This document shows, piece by piece, positions 39,866 to 49,247 of a DNA stretch of 64,000 nucleotides. This DNA is from Pseudomonas sp. Q2-TVG4-2. Lineage in GTDB: Bacteria > Pseudomonadota > Gammaproteobacteria > Pseudomonadales > Pseudomonadaceae. Within the stretch, counting starts at the first letter, position 1. Each line of letters begins with the position of its first letter. The notes under the pieces were generated by a model, which saw only the letters and a list, made by a program, of their open reading frames with translations, ran no database searches and had not been told where the DNA came from. Position numbers and translations under genes: made by a program. The DNA lies in NCBI RefSeq assembly GCF_013620795.1, contig NZ_LGLW01000001.1, forward strand, positions 310,001-374,000, given 5' to 3'.

Positions 39866-40900
39866 ATGAGCAATACACTATTCAGCCTGGCCTTCGGCGT
39901 CGGCACCCAGAATCGTCAGGGTAGCTGGCTGGAAGTCTTCTATGCGCAGCCGCTGCTGCACCCGGCCGGCGAGCTGGTCGCCGTCGTCGCCCCGCTACTC
40001 GGCTATGAAGGCGGCAACCAGGCCATCAGCATCAGCACCACCCAGGCCGCACAATTGGCCGATGCCATCAAGCCGCTCGATGCCGTTCAGCATGCACTCT
40101 TGACCCGCCTGGCCGAGAGCCAGCGCCCACTGGTGGTCACGCTGCTGGCCGAAGACGCGCCATTGACCTCCACCCCCGAGGCTTACCTCAAGCTGCACCT
40201 GCTCTCCCACCGCCTGGTCAAGCCCCACGTCCTGAACCTGACAGGCATCTTCCCCCTGCTGCCCAACGTCGCCTGGACCAACCAGGGTGCGGTGGACCTG
40301 GCCGAACTGGCCGAGCGTCAGTTGGAAGCTCGCCTGAAGGGTTACTTGCTGGAGGTCACTTCGGTAGACAAATTCCCGAAGATGACCGATTACGTGGTCC
40401 CGGCTGGTGTGCGCATCGCTGACAGCGCGCGTATCCGTCTCGGCGCCTACGTGGGTGAAGGCACCACGGTCATGCACGAAGGTTTCGTCAACTTCAACGC
40501 CGGCACCGAAGGCCCCGGCATGATCGAAGGCCGCGTATCGGCTGGCGTATTCGTCGGCAAGGGCTCGGACCTGGGCGGCGGCTGCTCGACCATGGGCACT
40601 CTGTCTGGCGGCGGCAACATAGTCATTTCGGTTGGCGAGGGCTGCCTGATCGGCGCCAACGCCGGCATCGGTATTCCGCTCGGCGATCGCAACACCGTTG
40701 AAGCCGGTCTCTATATCACTGCCGGGACCAAGGTGAACCTGCTCGACGAACAGGGCGCACTGGTCAAGGTCGTCAAGGCGCGTGAGCTGGCCGGCCAGAG
40801 CGATCTACTGTTCCGCCGCAACTCCCAGAACGGTGCCGTGGAATGCAAGACCCACAAGTCCGCGATCGAGCTGAACGAAGCGCTGCACGCGCATAACTGA
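39866..40900 (+). CDS. dapD: 2,3,4,5-tetrahydropyridine-2,6-dicarboxylate N-succinyltransferase
   Basis: 344 residues, the longer DapD form of pseudomonads. The N-terminal half is alpha/beta, and the C-terminal half is a left-handed beta helix of hexapeptide repeats (IADSARIRLGAYVGEGTTVMHEGFVNFNAG, GRVSAGVFVGKGSDLGGGCS). It succinylates tetrahydrodipicolinate with succinyl-CoA in the lysine/DAP pathway. ATG 39866 follows AAGGA by a few bases. Stands 46 bases after the YffB-like gene. Confidence 0.96.
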   Translation: MSNTLFSLAFGVGTQNRQGSWLEVFYAQPLLHPAGELVAVVAPLLGYEGGNQAISISTTQAAQLADAIKPLDAVQHALLTRLAESQRPLVVTLLAEDAPLTSTPEAYLKLHLLSHRLVKPHVLNLTGIFPLLPNVAWTNQGAVDLAELAERQLEARLKGYLLEVTSVDKFPKMTDYVVPAGVRIADSARIRLGAYVGEGTTVMHEGFVNFNAGTEGPGMIEGRVSAGVFVGKGSDLGGGCSTMGTLSGGGNIVISVGEGCLIGANAGIGIPLGDRNTVEAGLYITAGTKVNLLDEQGALVKVVKARELAGQSDLLFRRNSQNGAVECKTHKSAIELNEALHAHN

Positions 40901-40907
40901 CCGCTTG

Positions 40908-40977
40908 GCTGGAAGTTCTGAGCCGGAAGCTGGAAGCAACAGCCCACCGCTTTGGCTTCCGGCCTCCAGCTTCAGGC
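40908..40977. repeat. Imperfect inverted and direct repeats between dapD and csdA
   Basis: The 85-base gap holds GCTGGAAG twice in direct orientation (40908-40915 and 40929-40936). Its arms can pair in two exclusive ways: 40922-40937 with 40962-40977 (14 of 16 pairs) and 40922-40930 with 40955-40963 (9 perfect pairs, GCCGGAAGC/GCTTCCGGC). It may be a dispersed repeat unit or an mRNA structure near the csdA start. Confidence 0.65.
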
Positions 40978-40985
40978 CTAACGCT

Positions 40986-42188
40986 ATGCTCATGTCCCCC
41001 TGGCGTTCCGACTTTCCGGCCCTGGCGATTCTCGAAGCCCAGGGCCAGACCTACCTCGACAGTGCTGCCACGGCACAGAAACCCCAAGCCCTGATCGACG
41101 CGCTGACCGGTTACTACACCTGCGGTACCGCCAATGTTCATCGCGCCCAACATCAGCCGGCTGAACGCGCGACACGCGCCTTCGAAGACGCACGGATCAA
41201 GGTGGCGCAATGGCTCAATGCGGCCTGCCCGACCGAAATCGTCTTTACCCGCGGCGCCACCGAAGCGTTGAACCTGCTCGCCTATGGTCTCGAACCGCTG
41301 ATTGAGGCGGATGACGAGATCGTCGTCAGCGCGCTGGAACATCACGCCAATCTTCTGCCCTGGCAGCAACTGGCAAAGCGGCGTAACGCCAAGTTGCTGG
41401 TGTTGCCGCTGAACGATCGCGGTGTGATCGACATGGAAGCCGCCGCCAGCCTGATCGGCCCACGAACTCGTTTGCTTGCCGTCAGTCAGCTGTCCAATGT
41501 GCTCGGCGTCTGGCAGCCGCTTGCGGAGTTACTGCCCCTGGCCAAAGCCCAGGGCGCGCTGACGGTGGTTGACGGTGCTCAGGGCGTCGTTCATGGCAGG
41601 CACGATATGCAGTCGCTGGCCTGCGACTTCTACGTGCTGTCCAGCCACAAGCTTTACGGGCCGGAAGGCGTCGGCGCGCTTTATGGCCGCGGCGAGTCGC
41701 TGCTCAAGCTCAGGCACTGGCAATTCGGGGGCGAAATGGTCCGTGTCGCTGATTTTCACCACGCCGAGTTCCATGCTGCGCCGTTGGGCTTCGAGGCCGG
41801 CACGCCGCCCATCGGAGCGGTCATTGGTCTCGGTGCGACACTTGATTACCTGTCCCGATTGGACGCAGCGGCCGTGAGCGGTCACGAAGAGGCCCTGCAC
41901 ATGAGACTGCTGGCAGGGCTCGCGGTACGCAAAGGTGTGAGGCTGCTGGGCGAGCCGCGGCTCGCGCTGGCCAGCTTCACCGTCGATGGCGTGCATCATG
42001 GTGATTTGGCGCACCTGCTCACTGAGCAAGGTATTGCCATACGCAGCGGAACGCACTGCGCCCAACCCCTGATGAGCGCGCTGAAGGTCGATGGCGCCAT
42101 TCGCGTATCGCTCGGACTGTACAACGATGGCACCGATTTGGAGCGCTTCTTCAGTGCCCTCGATCAGGCTCTGGAGTTGCTGCAATGA
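40986..42188 (+). CDS. csdA: Cysteine desulfurase, CsdA type
   Basis: 400-residue PLP enzyme of the group II (SufS/CsdA) desulfurases. The PLP Lys is Lys222 in VLSSHKLYGPEGVGALYG and the persulfide Cys is Cys358 in AIRSGTHCAQPLM. It moves Cys sulfur to CsdE and on to targets. ATG 40986 is favoured because AGG lies 9 bases before it; ATG 40992 (MSPWRSDFP) is also possible. The stop overlaps the SufE-like gene start. Together with tcdA this makes the CsdA-CsdE-TcdA group. Confidence 0.94.
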   Translation: MLMSPWRSDFPALAILEAQGQTYLDSAATAQKPQALIDALTGYYTCGTANVHRAQHQPAERATRAFEDARIKVAQWLNAACPTEIVFTRGATEALNLLAYGLEPLIEADDEIVVSALEHHANLLPWQQLAKRRNAKLLVLPLNDRGVIDMEAAASLIGPRTRLLAVSQLSNVLGVWQPLAELLPLAKAQGALTVVDGAQGVVHGRHDMQSLACDFYVLSSHKLYGPEGVGALYGRGESLLKLRHWQFGGEMVRVADFHHAEFHAAPLGFEAGTPPIGAVIGLGATLDYLSRLDAAAVSGHEEALHMRLLAGLAVRKGVRLLGEPRLALASFTVDGVHHGDLAHLLTEQGIAIRSGTHCAQPLMSALKVDGAIRVSLGLYNDGTDLERFFSALDQALELLQ

Positions 42189-42598
42189 GCGAGCTTCCCG
42201 CTGCGGCCAGCGAAACCCTGCAACGCTTCCAGCAAGCCGCCGGCTGGGAACAACGTGCGCGCCTGCTGATGCAGCAAGGCGATCGCCTCGATCCGCTCGA
42301 CGAAACCGAGCGCACCGACAGCAACCTGGTTGCTGGTTGCGACAGCAAGCTGTGGCTGATCGGCGAGACGCGCGGCGATCATTGGCACTTCCGGGGCACC
42401 AGCGAGGCGCGCCTGCTACGCGGCTTGCTCGCTGTCCTGCTGGTGCGTGTCAACGGTTCGCGAGCAGACGAGCTGCAGCGGCTGGACGTGGCGGACTGGT
42501 TCGGGCAGCTTGGGCTGGCTCGGCAACTTTCACCCTCCCGTGCCAACGGTATGAATGCCGTGTTCCAGCGGATGCGCGAGCTGGCATCGGCCGGCTGA
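42185..42598 (+). CDS. csdE: SufE/CsdE-family sulfur acceptor
   Basis: 137 residues. The acceptor Cys is Cys52 in LVAGCDSKLWL, which takes persulfide sulfur from CsdA. The SufE-type segments QRFQQAAGWEQRARLLMQQGDRL and FRGTSEARLLRGLLAVLL are seen. CsdE rather than SufE is inferred from coupling to a CsdA-type desulfurase (4-base overlap, ATGA) and from the convergent tcdA gene. Confidence 0.9.
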   Translation: MSELPAAASETLQRFQQAAGWEQRARLLMQQGDRLDPLDETERTDSNLVAGCDSKLWLIGETRGDHWHFRGTSEARLLRGLLAVLLVRVNGSRADELQRLDVADWFGQLGLARQLSPSRANGMNAVFQRMRELASAG

Positions 42599-42653
42599 TC
42601 GAACTCCTCGCGGTCGATGGGTTATCCGCCCGTCTTCAACAACCGTAAAGCCA

Positions 42654-43460
42654 TCAGCCCCGAGTGCGCTCCGCAGGCCGCCTTGCCCCGGCGACCAACT
42701 TGTCGACCGCGCGTGCTGCTGCCACCAGGCCGAAACTGGCGGTGACCATCATCGCTGCGCCGAAACCGCCAGCACAGTCGAGCTTGACCCCTTCGCCTAC
42801 GAAACTCTTGCTTTGGCAGACGCCACCGTCCGGCTTGGGATAGCGCAGTTGCTCGGTGGAAAACACGCAGGGCACACTGTAGGTGCGGCCCGGCGTGCGG
42901 GAGAAGTTGTACTCGCGACGCAGCAACGAGCGCACCTTCGCCGCCAGCGGATCGTTGAAGGTCTTGTTCAGGTCGGCGACCTGGATCTGCGTTGGGTCCA
43001 CCTGCCCACCGGCGCCGCCGGTGGCGATGATCTGGATCTTCCGTCGCTTGCACCAGGCGATCAGCGCCGCCTTGGCCGGCACGCTGTCGATGCAGTCGAT
43101 GACGCAATCCATCTGCTCGGTGATGTACTCGGCCATGGTTTCTCGGGTAACGAAGTCGGCGATCGCATGCACTACGCAAGCCGGATTGATGGCCCGGATG
43201 CGCGCGGCCATCTCGTCAACCTTGGGTTTGCCGACCGCGCCTTCCAACGCGTGAACCTGCCGATTGGTATTGGTGATGCAAACATCGTCCAGGTCGAACA
43301 GGCTGATCTCGCCCACCCCGCTTCGCGCCAGCGCCTCGGCCGCCCATGAGCCAACCCCGCCGATACCCACCATCGCCACATGCGCCGCCGCCAGCCGCTC
43401 GAGACCGGTGGAACCGTAGAGGCGCGCGATACCACCGAAACGCTGATCGTCGTTAGACAT
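42654..43460 (-). CDS. tcdA: tRNA threonylcarbamoyladenosine dehydratase TcdA (CsdL)
   Basis: 268-residue E1-like ATP-dependent enzyme that cyclises t6A37 of tRNA to ct6A. The nucleotide-binding motif GIGGVGSWAAEALARSGVG and DCIDSVPAKAALI follow the family. In E. coli it depends on the CsdA-CsdE sulfur relay, which is encoded convergently here. Start ATG 43460 follows GGGGGA by 5 bases; the frame continues further upstream without support. Confidence 0.94.
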   Translation of the reverse strand: MSNDDQRFGGIARLYGSTGLERLAAAHVAMVGIGGVGSWAAEALARSGVGEISLFDLDDVCITNTNRQVHALEGAVGKPKVDEMAARIRAINPACVVHAIADFVTRETMAEYITEQMDCVIDCIDSVPAKAALIAWCKRRKIQIIATGGAGGQVDPTQIQVADLNKTFNDPLAAKVRSLLRREYNFSRTPGRTYSVPCVFSTEQLRYPKPDGGVCQSKSFVGEGVKLDCAGGFGAAMMVTASFGLVAAARAVDKLVAGARRPAERTRG

Positions 43461-43672
43461 GTCGATCCCCCAGGGAAAAGTCGGGCGATTATAGGACCTT
43501 CGTTGTTTCCGACACAGGGCTGGCGGCTTGTGGCAGTCCTCCGGGGCGAGGCGAGCCAACGACCCGGCTCTGCGACGCATTGCCGATGAACAATCCCAAG
43601 CAACGCAAGCCACGGTGGAAACGGGTTTTGCTTTAATATGGCGCCCCTTCCCCCGCCTGCCTCGGAGCCGTG

Positions 43673-44821
43673 ATGACTGCCGCCGCCCTCTCGCCAACCC
43701 TCGAACTCGCCTGCGAGCTGATCAATCGTCCGTCGGTGACCCCACTGGACGAGGGCTGCCAGCAACTCATGAGCGAGCGTCTTGCCGACTGCGGCTTCGC
43801 CATCGAGCCGATGCACATCGAGGACGTCGAGAACTTCTGGGCAATTCGCGGCAACGACGGCCCGGTGCTGTGCTTTGCAGGTCATACCGACGTGGTGCCT
43901 ACCGGTCCGCTGCAGGCGTGGCAGAACCCGCCCTTCACAGCGCGCATCGACGAGCACGGCATGCTCCACGGTCGTGGCGCGGCGGACATGAAGGGCAGCC
44001 TGGCATCGATGATCATCGCGGTGGAACGCTTCACCGCTGACCACCCCGATCACAAGGGACAGATCGCTTTTCTCATCACCAGCGACGAAGAAGGTCCAGC
44101 CCACCACGGCACCAAGGCGGTGGTCGAGCGCCTGCGTGAGCGTGGCCAGCGATTGGATTGGTGCATCGTCGGTGAGCCATCGAGCACTCAACTGGTCGGC
44201 GACGTGGTGAAGAATGGCCGCCGCGGCTCGCTCGGCGGCACCCTGACGGTGCGCGGCCAGCAAGGCCACGTGGCCTATCCGCACCTGGCGAAAAATCCGA
44301 TTCATCTCGCGGCGCCGGCACTGGCCGAATTGGCTGCCGAACACTGGGACGATGGCAACGCGTTTTTCCCGCCGACCAGTTTTCAGATTTCCAACCTCAA
44401 CTCCGGCACCGGCGCCACCAATGTCATCCCCGGCACGCTGGAAGCGGTGTTCAACTTCCGCTTCTCCACCGAGTCCACGGTTGAGGGGCTGCAGCAGCGC
44501 ACCGCGGCAATTCTCGACAAGCACGGTCTGGATTGGAGCGTTGATTGGGCGCTGTCGGGCCTGCCATTTCTTACCGAGCCGGGTGACCTGCTCGACGGCG
44601 TCGCCAAGGCGATCCGCAGCGTAACCGGTCGCGAGACTACACCCTCCACCAGCGGCGGCACCTCCGATGGCCGATTTATCGCCACCTTGGGCACCCAGGT
44701 CGTCGAACTCGGCCCGGTCAACGCGACCATCCACCAGGTCGACGAGCACATCCTCGCCAGCGATCTCGATCTGCTGACCGAGATCTACTACCAGACCCTG
44801 GTCAATCTGCTCGCATGCTGA
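43673..44821 (+). CDS. dapE: Succinyl-diaminopimelate desuccinylase
   Basis: 382-residue M20-family dinuclear zinc hydrolase. Metal ligands are visible in [12 protein letters not shown] (His), [12 protein letters not shown] (Asp), [13 protein letters not shown] (Glu, catalytic Glu) and, near the C-terminus, the His of [10 protein letters not shown]. It hydrolyses N-succinyl-LL-DAP to LL-DAP and succinate. GGAG is 5 bases before ATG 43673 and only 2 before the GTG at 43670, so ATG is used. Third late DAP gene within 7 kb. Its end overlaps rlmA by 7 bases. Confidence 0.97.
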   Translation: MTAAALSPTLELACELINRPSVTPLDEGCQQLMSERLADCGFAIEPMHIEDVENFWAIRGNDGPVLCFAGHTDVVPTGPLQAWQNPPFTARIDEHGMLHGRGAADMKGSLASMIIAVERFTADHPDHKGQIAFLITSDEEGPAHHGTKAVVERLRERGQRLDWCIVGEPSSTQLVGDVVKNGRRGSLGGTLTVRGQQGHVAYPHLAKNPIHLAAPALAELAAEHWDDGNAFFPPTSFQISNLNSGTGATNVIPGTLEAVFNFRFSTESTVEGLQQRTAAILDKHGLDWSVDWALSGLPFLTEPGDLLDGVAKAIRSVTGRETTPSTSGGTSDGRFIATLGTQVVELGPVNATIHQVDEHILASDLDLLTEIYYQTLVNLLAC

Positions 44822-45621
44822 CCTGTCCTATCTGCCAGGCCGCACTGAGTCGGGTCGACAACGGGGTCGCCTGCTCGGCCAATCACCGTTTCGATCGTGC
44901 CCGCCAGGGTTATCTGAACCTGCTGCCGGTACAGCACAAGAACAGCCGGGCGCCCGGTGACAACCAGGCCATGGTGGAGGCGCGTCGACGCTTTCTCGAC
45001 GGCGGCCACTATGCCCCGCTGGCCGAGCGCCTGGCGCAACTGGCCGCCGATCGCTCTCCACAGCGTTGGCTGGATATCGGCTGTGGCGAGGGCTACTACA
45101 CCGCGCAGATCGCTCAGGCGCTGCCGCATGCCGAGGGCTACGCGCTGGACATCTCCCGCGAGGCGGTCAAGCGTGCCTGCAAACGTGCGCCGCAGCTGGA
45201 ATGGCTGATCGCAAGCATGGCCCGGGTACCGCTTGCCGACGCCAGCTGCGATCTGCTCGCCAGCGTGTTCAGCCCATTGGATTGGAGCGAAGCCCGGCGC
45301 CTGCTCGCCCCTGGTGGCGGGCTGCTGCGTATGGGCCCGACCCGCGAGCACCTGTGGGAACTGCGCGGCCTGCTGTATGACGAAATACGTGACTACGATG
45401 ACGAAAAGCACCTGTCGCTGATTCCCGACGGCATGCATCTGGCGTACAGCGAAACCCTCACCTACGAGCTGCAGCTGGACAGCGCTGAAGCCCGCGCCGA
45501 CCTGCTGGCCATGACGCCGCACGGTTGGCGCGCCAGTGCCGAACGCCGAGCGGCGGTAATCGGCGCGCCACTCAAGGTTCGGGTTGCGATACGCTACGAC
45601 TGGATCGAGCGAGACCGGTAA
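44815..45621 (+). CDS. rlmA: 23S rRNA (guanine-N1)-methyltransferase, RlmA family
   Basis: 268 residues. The N-terminal zinc finger CPIC...CSANH (Cys4, Cys7, Cys20, His24) and the SAM-binding motif [11 protein letters not shown] place it in the RlmA family, which methylates G745 of 23S rRNA in E. coli (or G748 in the RlmA-II type). Which target is used here is not decided by sequence alone. It overlaps the end of dapE, so translation may be coupled. Confidence 0.9.
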   Translation: MLTCPICQAALSRVDNGVACSANHRFDRARQGYLNLLPVQHKNSRAPGDNQAMVEARRRFLDGGHYAPLAERLAQLAADRSPQRWLDIGCGEGYYTAQIAQALPHAEGYALDISREAVKRACKRAPQLEWLIASMARVPLADASCDLLASVFSPLDWSEARRLLAPGGGLLRMGPTREHLWELRGLLYDEIRDYDDEKHLSLIPDGMHLAYSETLTYELQLDSAEARADLLAMTPHGWRASAERRAAVIGAPLKVRVAIRYDWIERDR

Positions 45622-45748
45622 ATCGCCTTGGAAGCAGGCAGGGGCAGCGGCTGACCCGCTTCGATGCTCACGCGGTTGCTAGCGGTCCCGCTAACACTGC
45701 ACTCACTGATCAACCTGTAGTAACCACCACCAGACAAGGCCACCGCCC

Positions 45749-46120
45749 ATGCGTCAACCGGACATCGAGATCTACCTCAGGGACGCCAGCCAGGACGCCG
45801 TCACCGATTGGCTCAACCAGGCCGTCGGGCCCTGCTCACCATGGCAACCCAAGGGCAAGACCTTCAAATGCAAGGCCGGCGACATCCCGGTGACCTGGCT
45901 GCCGAAGGCGGTCGGCAAATGGCACAGCCTGCTGCTGGAAAGCGACGCAACGCCGTGGGAGGACGATATCGCCTGCGCCCGCGACGCCTACGCGGCGCTG
46001 GGGGTGGAAGTCCGCTGCGCGCCAGGCGGCTGGCAGGAAGAAGAATCGGTTGAAGATGCTGATCGCTGGATGAGCGTCAGCGAGCGCGGCGAGGCGGAGA
46101 TCATCTGGCGTACCGACTGA
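45749..46120 (+). CDS. Conserved hypothetical protein (123 aa)
   Basis: 123 residues, function not recognised. Sequence begins MRQPDIEIYLRDASQDAVTDWLNQAVG, suggesting an alpha/beta fold, and ends EAEIIWRTD. No signal peptide or membrane segment. Three Cys lie within the first 75 residues (GPCSP, FKCKA, IACAR). Its own promoter should lie in the 127-base gap after rlmA. A bidirectional terminator follows. Confidence 0.75.
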   Translation: MRQPDIEIYLRDASQDAVTDWLNQAVGPCSPWQPKGKTFKCKAGDIPVTWLPKAVGKWHSLLLESDATPWEDDIACARDAYAALGVEVRCAPGGWQEEESVEDADRWMSVSERGEAEIIWRTD

Positions 46121-46165
46121 ATGCCGGCTCATGCAGCGGCCGGTGCATTCAGGCGCAGCACATGA

Positions 46166-46191
46166 AAAAGCCCGTCAATCGACGGGCTTTT
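46166..46191. terminator. Bidirectional terminator between the 123-aa gene and the cold-shock gene
   Basis: Perfect 11-bp stem AAAAGCCCGTC/GACGGGCTTTT with an AATC loop, A- and T-flanked on both strands, between convergent genes. Confidence 0.93.
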
Positions 46192-46209
46192 GTTTTCCGA
46201 GCGCGGCTA

Positions 46210-46419
46210 TCAGAGCCCCGCCACGTCCTCGGCCTGCAGGCCCTTCTGCCCTTGGGTCACCGAGAACTCCACCTGCTGACCTTCGGCCAGAGAACGGTGG
46301 CCTTCGCCACGAATAGCCTGGTAGTGAACAAATACATCCGCACCACTGCCACGCTGGATGAATCCATAACCCTTGGCATCGTTGAACCACTTGACGGTTC
46401 CTGTTTCGCGCTCAGCCAT
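46210..46419 (-). CDS. CspA-family cold-shock protein
   Basis: 69-residue single cold-shock domain. RNP1 is KGYGFIQR and RNP2 DVFVHY in [17 protein letters not shown]. These proteins bind single-stranded nucleic acid and act as RNA chaperones. It is highly similar in pattern to the C-terminal domain of the membrane-anchored protein at 20759, including [18 protein letters not shown], so the two share an ancestor. GGAGAAGTAGG precedes the ATG. Confidence 0.95.
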   Translation of the reverse strand: MAERETGTVKWFNDAKGYGFIQRGSGADVFVHYQAIRGEGHRSLAEGQQVEFSVTQGQKGLQAEDVAGL

Positions 46420-46669
46420 CCTACTTCTCCAACTCGATTCTTATTATTCCCCGTTCGGGGAGGGACGATCAGCCCTGAGCCGCTGCGGGCCGCCTGACAG
46501 CAGGATAGCGGAGCAGGCGTGACAAGCGTGTTTCAGGGTGATCGCCGGACGAGTATAGAACAGGAAATATTCTCGTCTTCGAGTTTTTTGCGGCCATCGA
46601 TGGCAGTAGCAAGCTGACGCCACTGCTGTCGATGGGTCCGCTCAGCGATGCTGATGGACGGCAGCCCGA

Positions 46670-48505
46670 TCAACCCGTTCTGCGCCGGCGCCACAGCCAC
46701 ATCAACAGCACGCCCAAGGTCAACACCAGCGGGACCAGGGCAATGTTGAAGAATTTCAGCACGCGTCCCAGCGCCTCGATGTCGGCGTTGAGTTGGTAAC
46801 GCACCTCGCGTAGCTCCTTGCGAATGCGCAGTTTCTCCTGCATGTATCCCTGCAGCGCTGCCTGTTGTTCGGCGGTGAGCGCTATCGCACCTTCCGCGTT
46901 CGGGTCCTGCAATTCGGCAAGCTGCGCCTCGGTGGCAGCCAGGCGTTGCTGCAGCGCTTCCTCTTTCTCGCGGAAACGGTTCTCGGCCTCTCGCTGCAAT
47001 TCTTCGACGACCACGAACGGCCGGGCGAAGCGCCCACGCGAGCGAACACTGATTAGCGCATCGGTGCCGGACAGATTGTCCAGCGCATTGACCACGAAGG
47101 TGCCATTGTCGGCCCAGGGCTGCGGCATGCGCTGCCCGAAGAAGTCCTGCACCTGCACCCACATGCGATCAGCCAACAGATCGGTATCCGCCACCGCAAT
47201 GACGTTAATACTGGCACTTTCCTTTAGCCCGTCCTTGCGGCCTTCGATGCCGTTCGGGTAGGCCGACTGCGCCGGACCCTGGATGCGCGCGACAAGCGTA
47301 TAGCGCTCGCCCGAGGGCTCTAGGTCACGCAGCAGCGCCTCGGGATTTTCAAGCGTCGCGAAGCGCTCCGCCTCGAACGGCATGGCATAACTGGAACTCT
47401 GGACCAGTGGCGTGAAACGGGTCGTGGCGCGCTCCAATGGTTCGAGGAAGCCGGCCGTGGCCATGGTCAGGCTTTCCAACGAGGCGGTGGTGACGTCATC
47501 GATATCCATGGTGCGCTGCGGCAGGTTCAGCCAGCCCGGGTGCCGGACCGGTCGGCGCTCGGCACCTACGCCTACCGACATCGCATAGGACGCATCGCCT
47601 ACCACCTGGCCCGGTGCCATGCGCACACCCCAGGCCTTGAACAGCGGCTCGAGGTCCGACGACTTGCCGTCGCCAAACTCGCCCGGCCCGATGCCCATAC
47701 CCGGATCGGCTTCGCTGTACGGATCGAGGAACACCAGCAGCTTGCCGCCACGCAGGACGAACTGATCGATGGCGTAGAGCGTCTGTTCCGGCAGATCCTT
47801 GGGATGCACCAACATGAGTACCGAAACGCTGACCGGAATCATGTCAACGTCGCGCTTGAGGCTTTCGATATGAAACAGCTGACGGATTTCCTCCAGCACC
47901 ATCCATGGCGGCGTTGCCTGCTGGGTGCGCATGTCGAAACCGCCCGTGATCGGCAAACCCGAGAGGACGCCGACGACGGGCAACTGCGGCGATGCCAGGC
48001 TCTGAATCAGGCGGCTGAGCTCATATTCCAGAAACTCTTCCTGATCCAACGCGAAGAACGGGATGCTCTGCGTCTGTCCGTCGGCATTGGTGCCCGCGAG
48101 ACCGAAGTAGATCTTGTCACCGCCCTGGTTCAGCGGCACGGCCTGCAGCCCGAGTTCGGCGGCACGATCTTCGTCTTCCGAAAACGGCTCGGGGTCGATC
48201 ACCTGCAGCTTGAGCTTGCCGTCAGCCTCACGCTCGTAAGCACGCAGCAGTTCCTCCACACGTCGCGCGTAATTGCGCAGCGCTACAAGGCCCTTGGTCG
48301 CCTCATTCGAATAGAACAGATGCAGCTCGATGGGTTTTTCGAGCCCCTCAAGAATGGTCTCGGTGCCTTCGGAGATGGTGTAAAGCTTCTGCTCGGTCAG
48401 GTCCAACCGCGCATCGGTAAATACCAGACTGGAAAAGGCGTTGAATGCCAGGAAGGCCAGCGCGATCAGCAGCAATCCGGCACCCGAATACATCACTCGT
48501 TTCAT
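46670..48505 (-). CDS. GldG-family ABC-transporter auxiliary protein
   Basis: 611 residues. One N-terminal membrane helix (about 8-28), a large extracytoplasmic region with the GldG-type domain (about 35-470), a coiled coil (about 495-565, RENRFREKEEALQQRLAATEAQLAEL) and a C-terminal helix (about 583-605) ending in WRRRRTG. In gliding bacteria GldG partners GldA/GldF, but in Proteobacteria its substrate is unknown. It is the last gene of a three-gene unit with a permease and ATPase upstream. Confidence 0.88.
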   Translation of the reverse strand: MKRVMYSGAGLLLIALAFLAFNAFSSLVFTDARLDLTEQKLYTISEGTETILEGLEKPIELHLFYSNEATKGLVALRNYARRVEELLRAYEREADGKLKLQVIDPEPFSEDEDRAAELGLQAVPLNQGGDKIYFGLAGTNADGQTQSIPFFALDQEEFLEYELSRLIQSLASPQLPVVGVLSGLPITGGFDMRTQQATPPWMVLEEIRQLFHIESLKRDVDMIPVSVSVLMLVHPKDLPEQTLYAIDQFVLRGGKLLVFLDPYSEADPGMGIGPGEFGDGKSSDLEPLFKAWGVRMAPGQVVGDASYAMSVGVGAERRPVRHPGWLNLPQRTMDIDDVTTASLESLTMATAGFLEPLERATTRFTPLVQSSSYAMPFEAERFATLENPEALLRDLEPSGERYTLVARIQGPAQSAYPNGIEGRKDGLKESASINVIAVADTDLLADRMWVQVQDFFGQRMPQPWADNGTFVVNALDNLSGTDALISVRSRGRFARPFVVVEELQREAENRFREKEEALQQRLAATEAQLAELQDPNAEGAIALTAEQQAALQGYMQEKLRIRKELREVRYQLNADIEALGRVLKFFNIALVPLVLTLGVLLMWLWRRRRTG

Positions 48506-48515
48506 GTGGGTTTCC

Positions 48516-49247
48516 TTATGCCGCTTTCTTCAGATCGACGACCACGGCGGTGGCTGCCAGCCAGGCGATGATCAGCGTGACGAAGTACAGCAGGTCGCGC
48601 AGATCGATGACGCCCTTGCTGAGTGAATCGAAACGGATCAGGAAACTCAGCGATGCCACCGCATCGACCAGCCACTGCGGCGCCCAGGCGAAGACGTCGA
48701 GCACCATGGGTAGCCCGCTGACGATGAACAGGAAACACACGCTGACCGCCAGAATGAACGCGATCACTTGGTTCTTCGCCAGCGCCGACATGCACGAGCC
48801 GATCGCCAGAAAGGCCCCGGCCAAGAGCCAGCTACCGAAATAGCCGGTGGCGATTGCGCCGTTGTCCGGCTCGCCGAGGTAGTTGACGGTGATGACCATC
48901 GGAAACGTCAGCAGCAGCGCAATCCCGGTGAACACCCAGGCTGCGAGAAACTTGCCGGTGACCGCCTCGAAGCGGGTAATTGGCAGCGTCATCAACAATT
49001 CGATGGAGCCGGATTTGCGCTCCTCCGCCCATAGCCGCATGGCGATAGCCGGAATCAGGAACAGATAGAGCCAGGTGTGGAAGCTGAAGAACGGTACGAG
49101 ATCCGCCTGGCCGCGTTCGTAGAAGCCACCCAGGTAGAAGGTGAACACTCCGGACAACACCAGGAAGATCAAAATGAACACGTAGGCGAGCGGCGTTGCG
49201 AAATAACTGCCCAGCTCGCGTTTGAAGATCACCGGCAACTGGCTCAT
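48516..49247 (-). CDS. ABC-2-type transporter permease (GldF-like)
   Basis: 243-residue integral membrane protein with six hydrophobic segments (about 18-40, 60-78, 105-128, 140-160, 168-190, 215-238). The N-terminal part PVIFKRELGSYFATPLAYVFILIFLVLSG is the usual ABC-2 permease start. It is the channel subunit for the ATPase encoded just upstream (4-base ATGA-type overlap) and the GldG-like protein 10 bases downstream. Substrate is unknown. Confidence 0.9.
   Translation of the reverse strand: MSQLPVIFKRELGSYFATPLAYVFILIFLVLSGVFTFYLGGFYERGQADLVPFFSFHTWLYLFLIPAIAMRLWAEERKSGSIELLMTLPITRFEAVTGKFLAAWVFTGIALLLTFPMVITVNYLGEPDNGAIATGYFGSWLLAGAFLAIGSCMSALAKNQVIAFILAVSVCFLFIVSGLPMVLDVFAWAPQWLVDAVASLSFLIRFDSLSKGVIDLRDLLYFVTLIIAWLAATAVVVDLKKAA

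Noticed and set aside
43172-44749. 525-codon frame on the minus strand opposite dapE, merging into the tcdA region
   Set aside because: Shadow of dapE and not a gene fusion; translation is unlike any known protein and includes the start region of tcdA in another frame.
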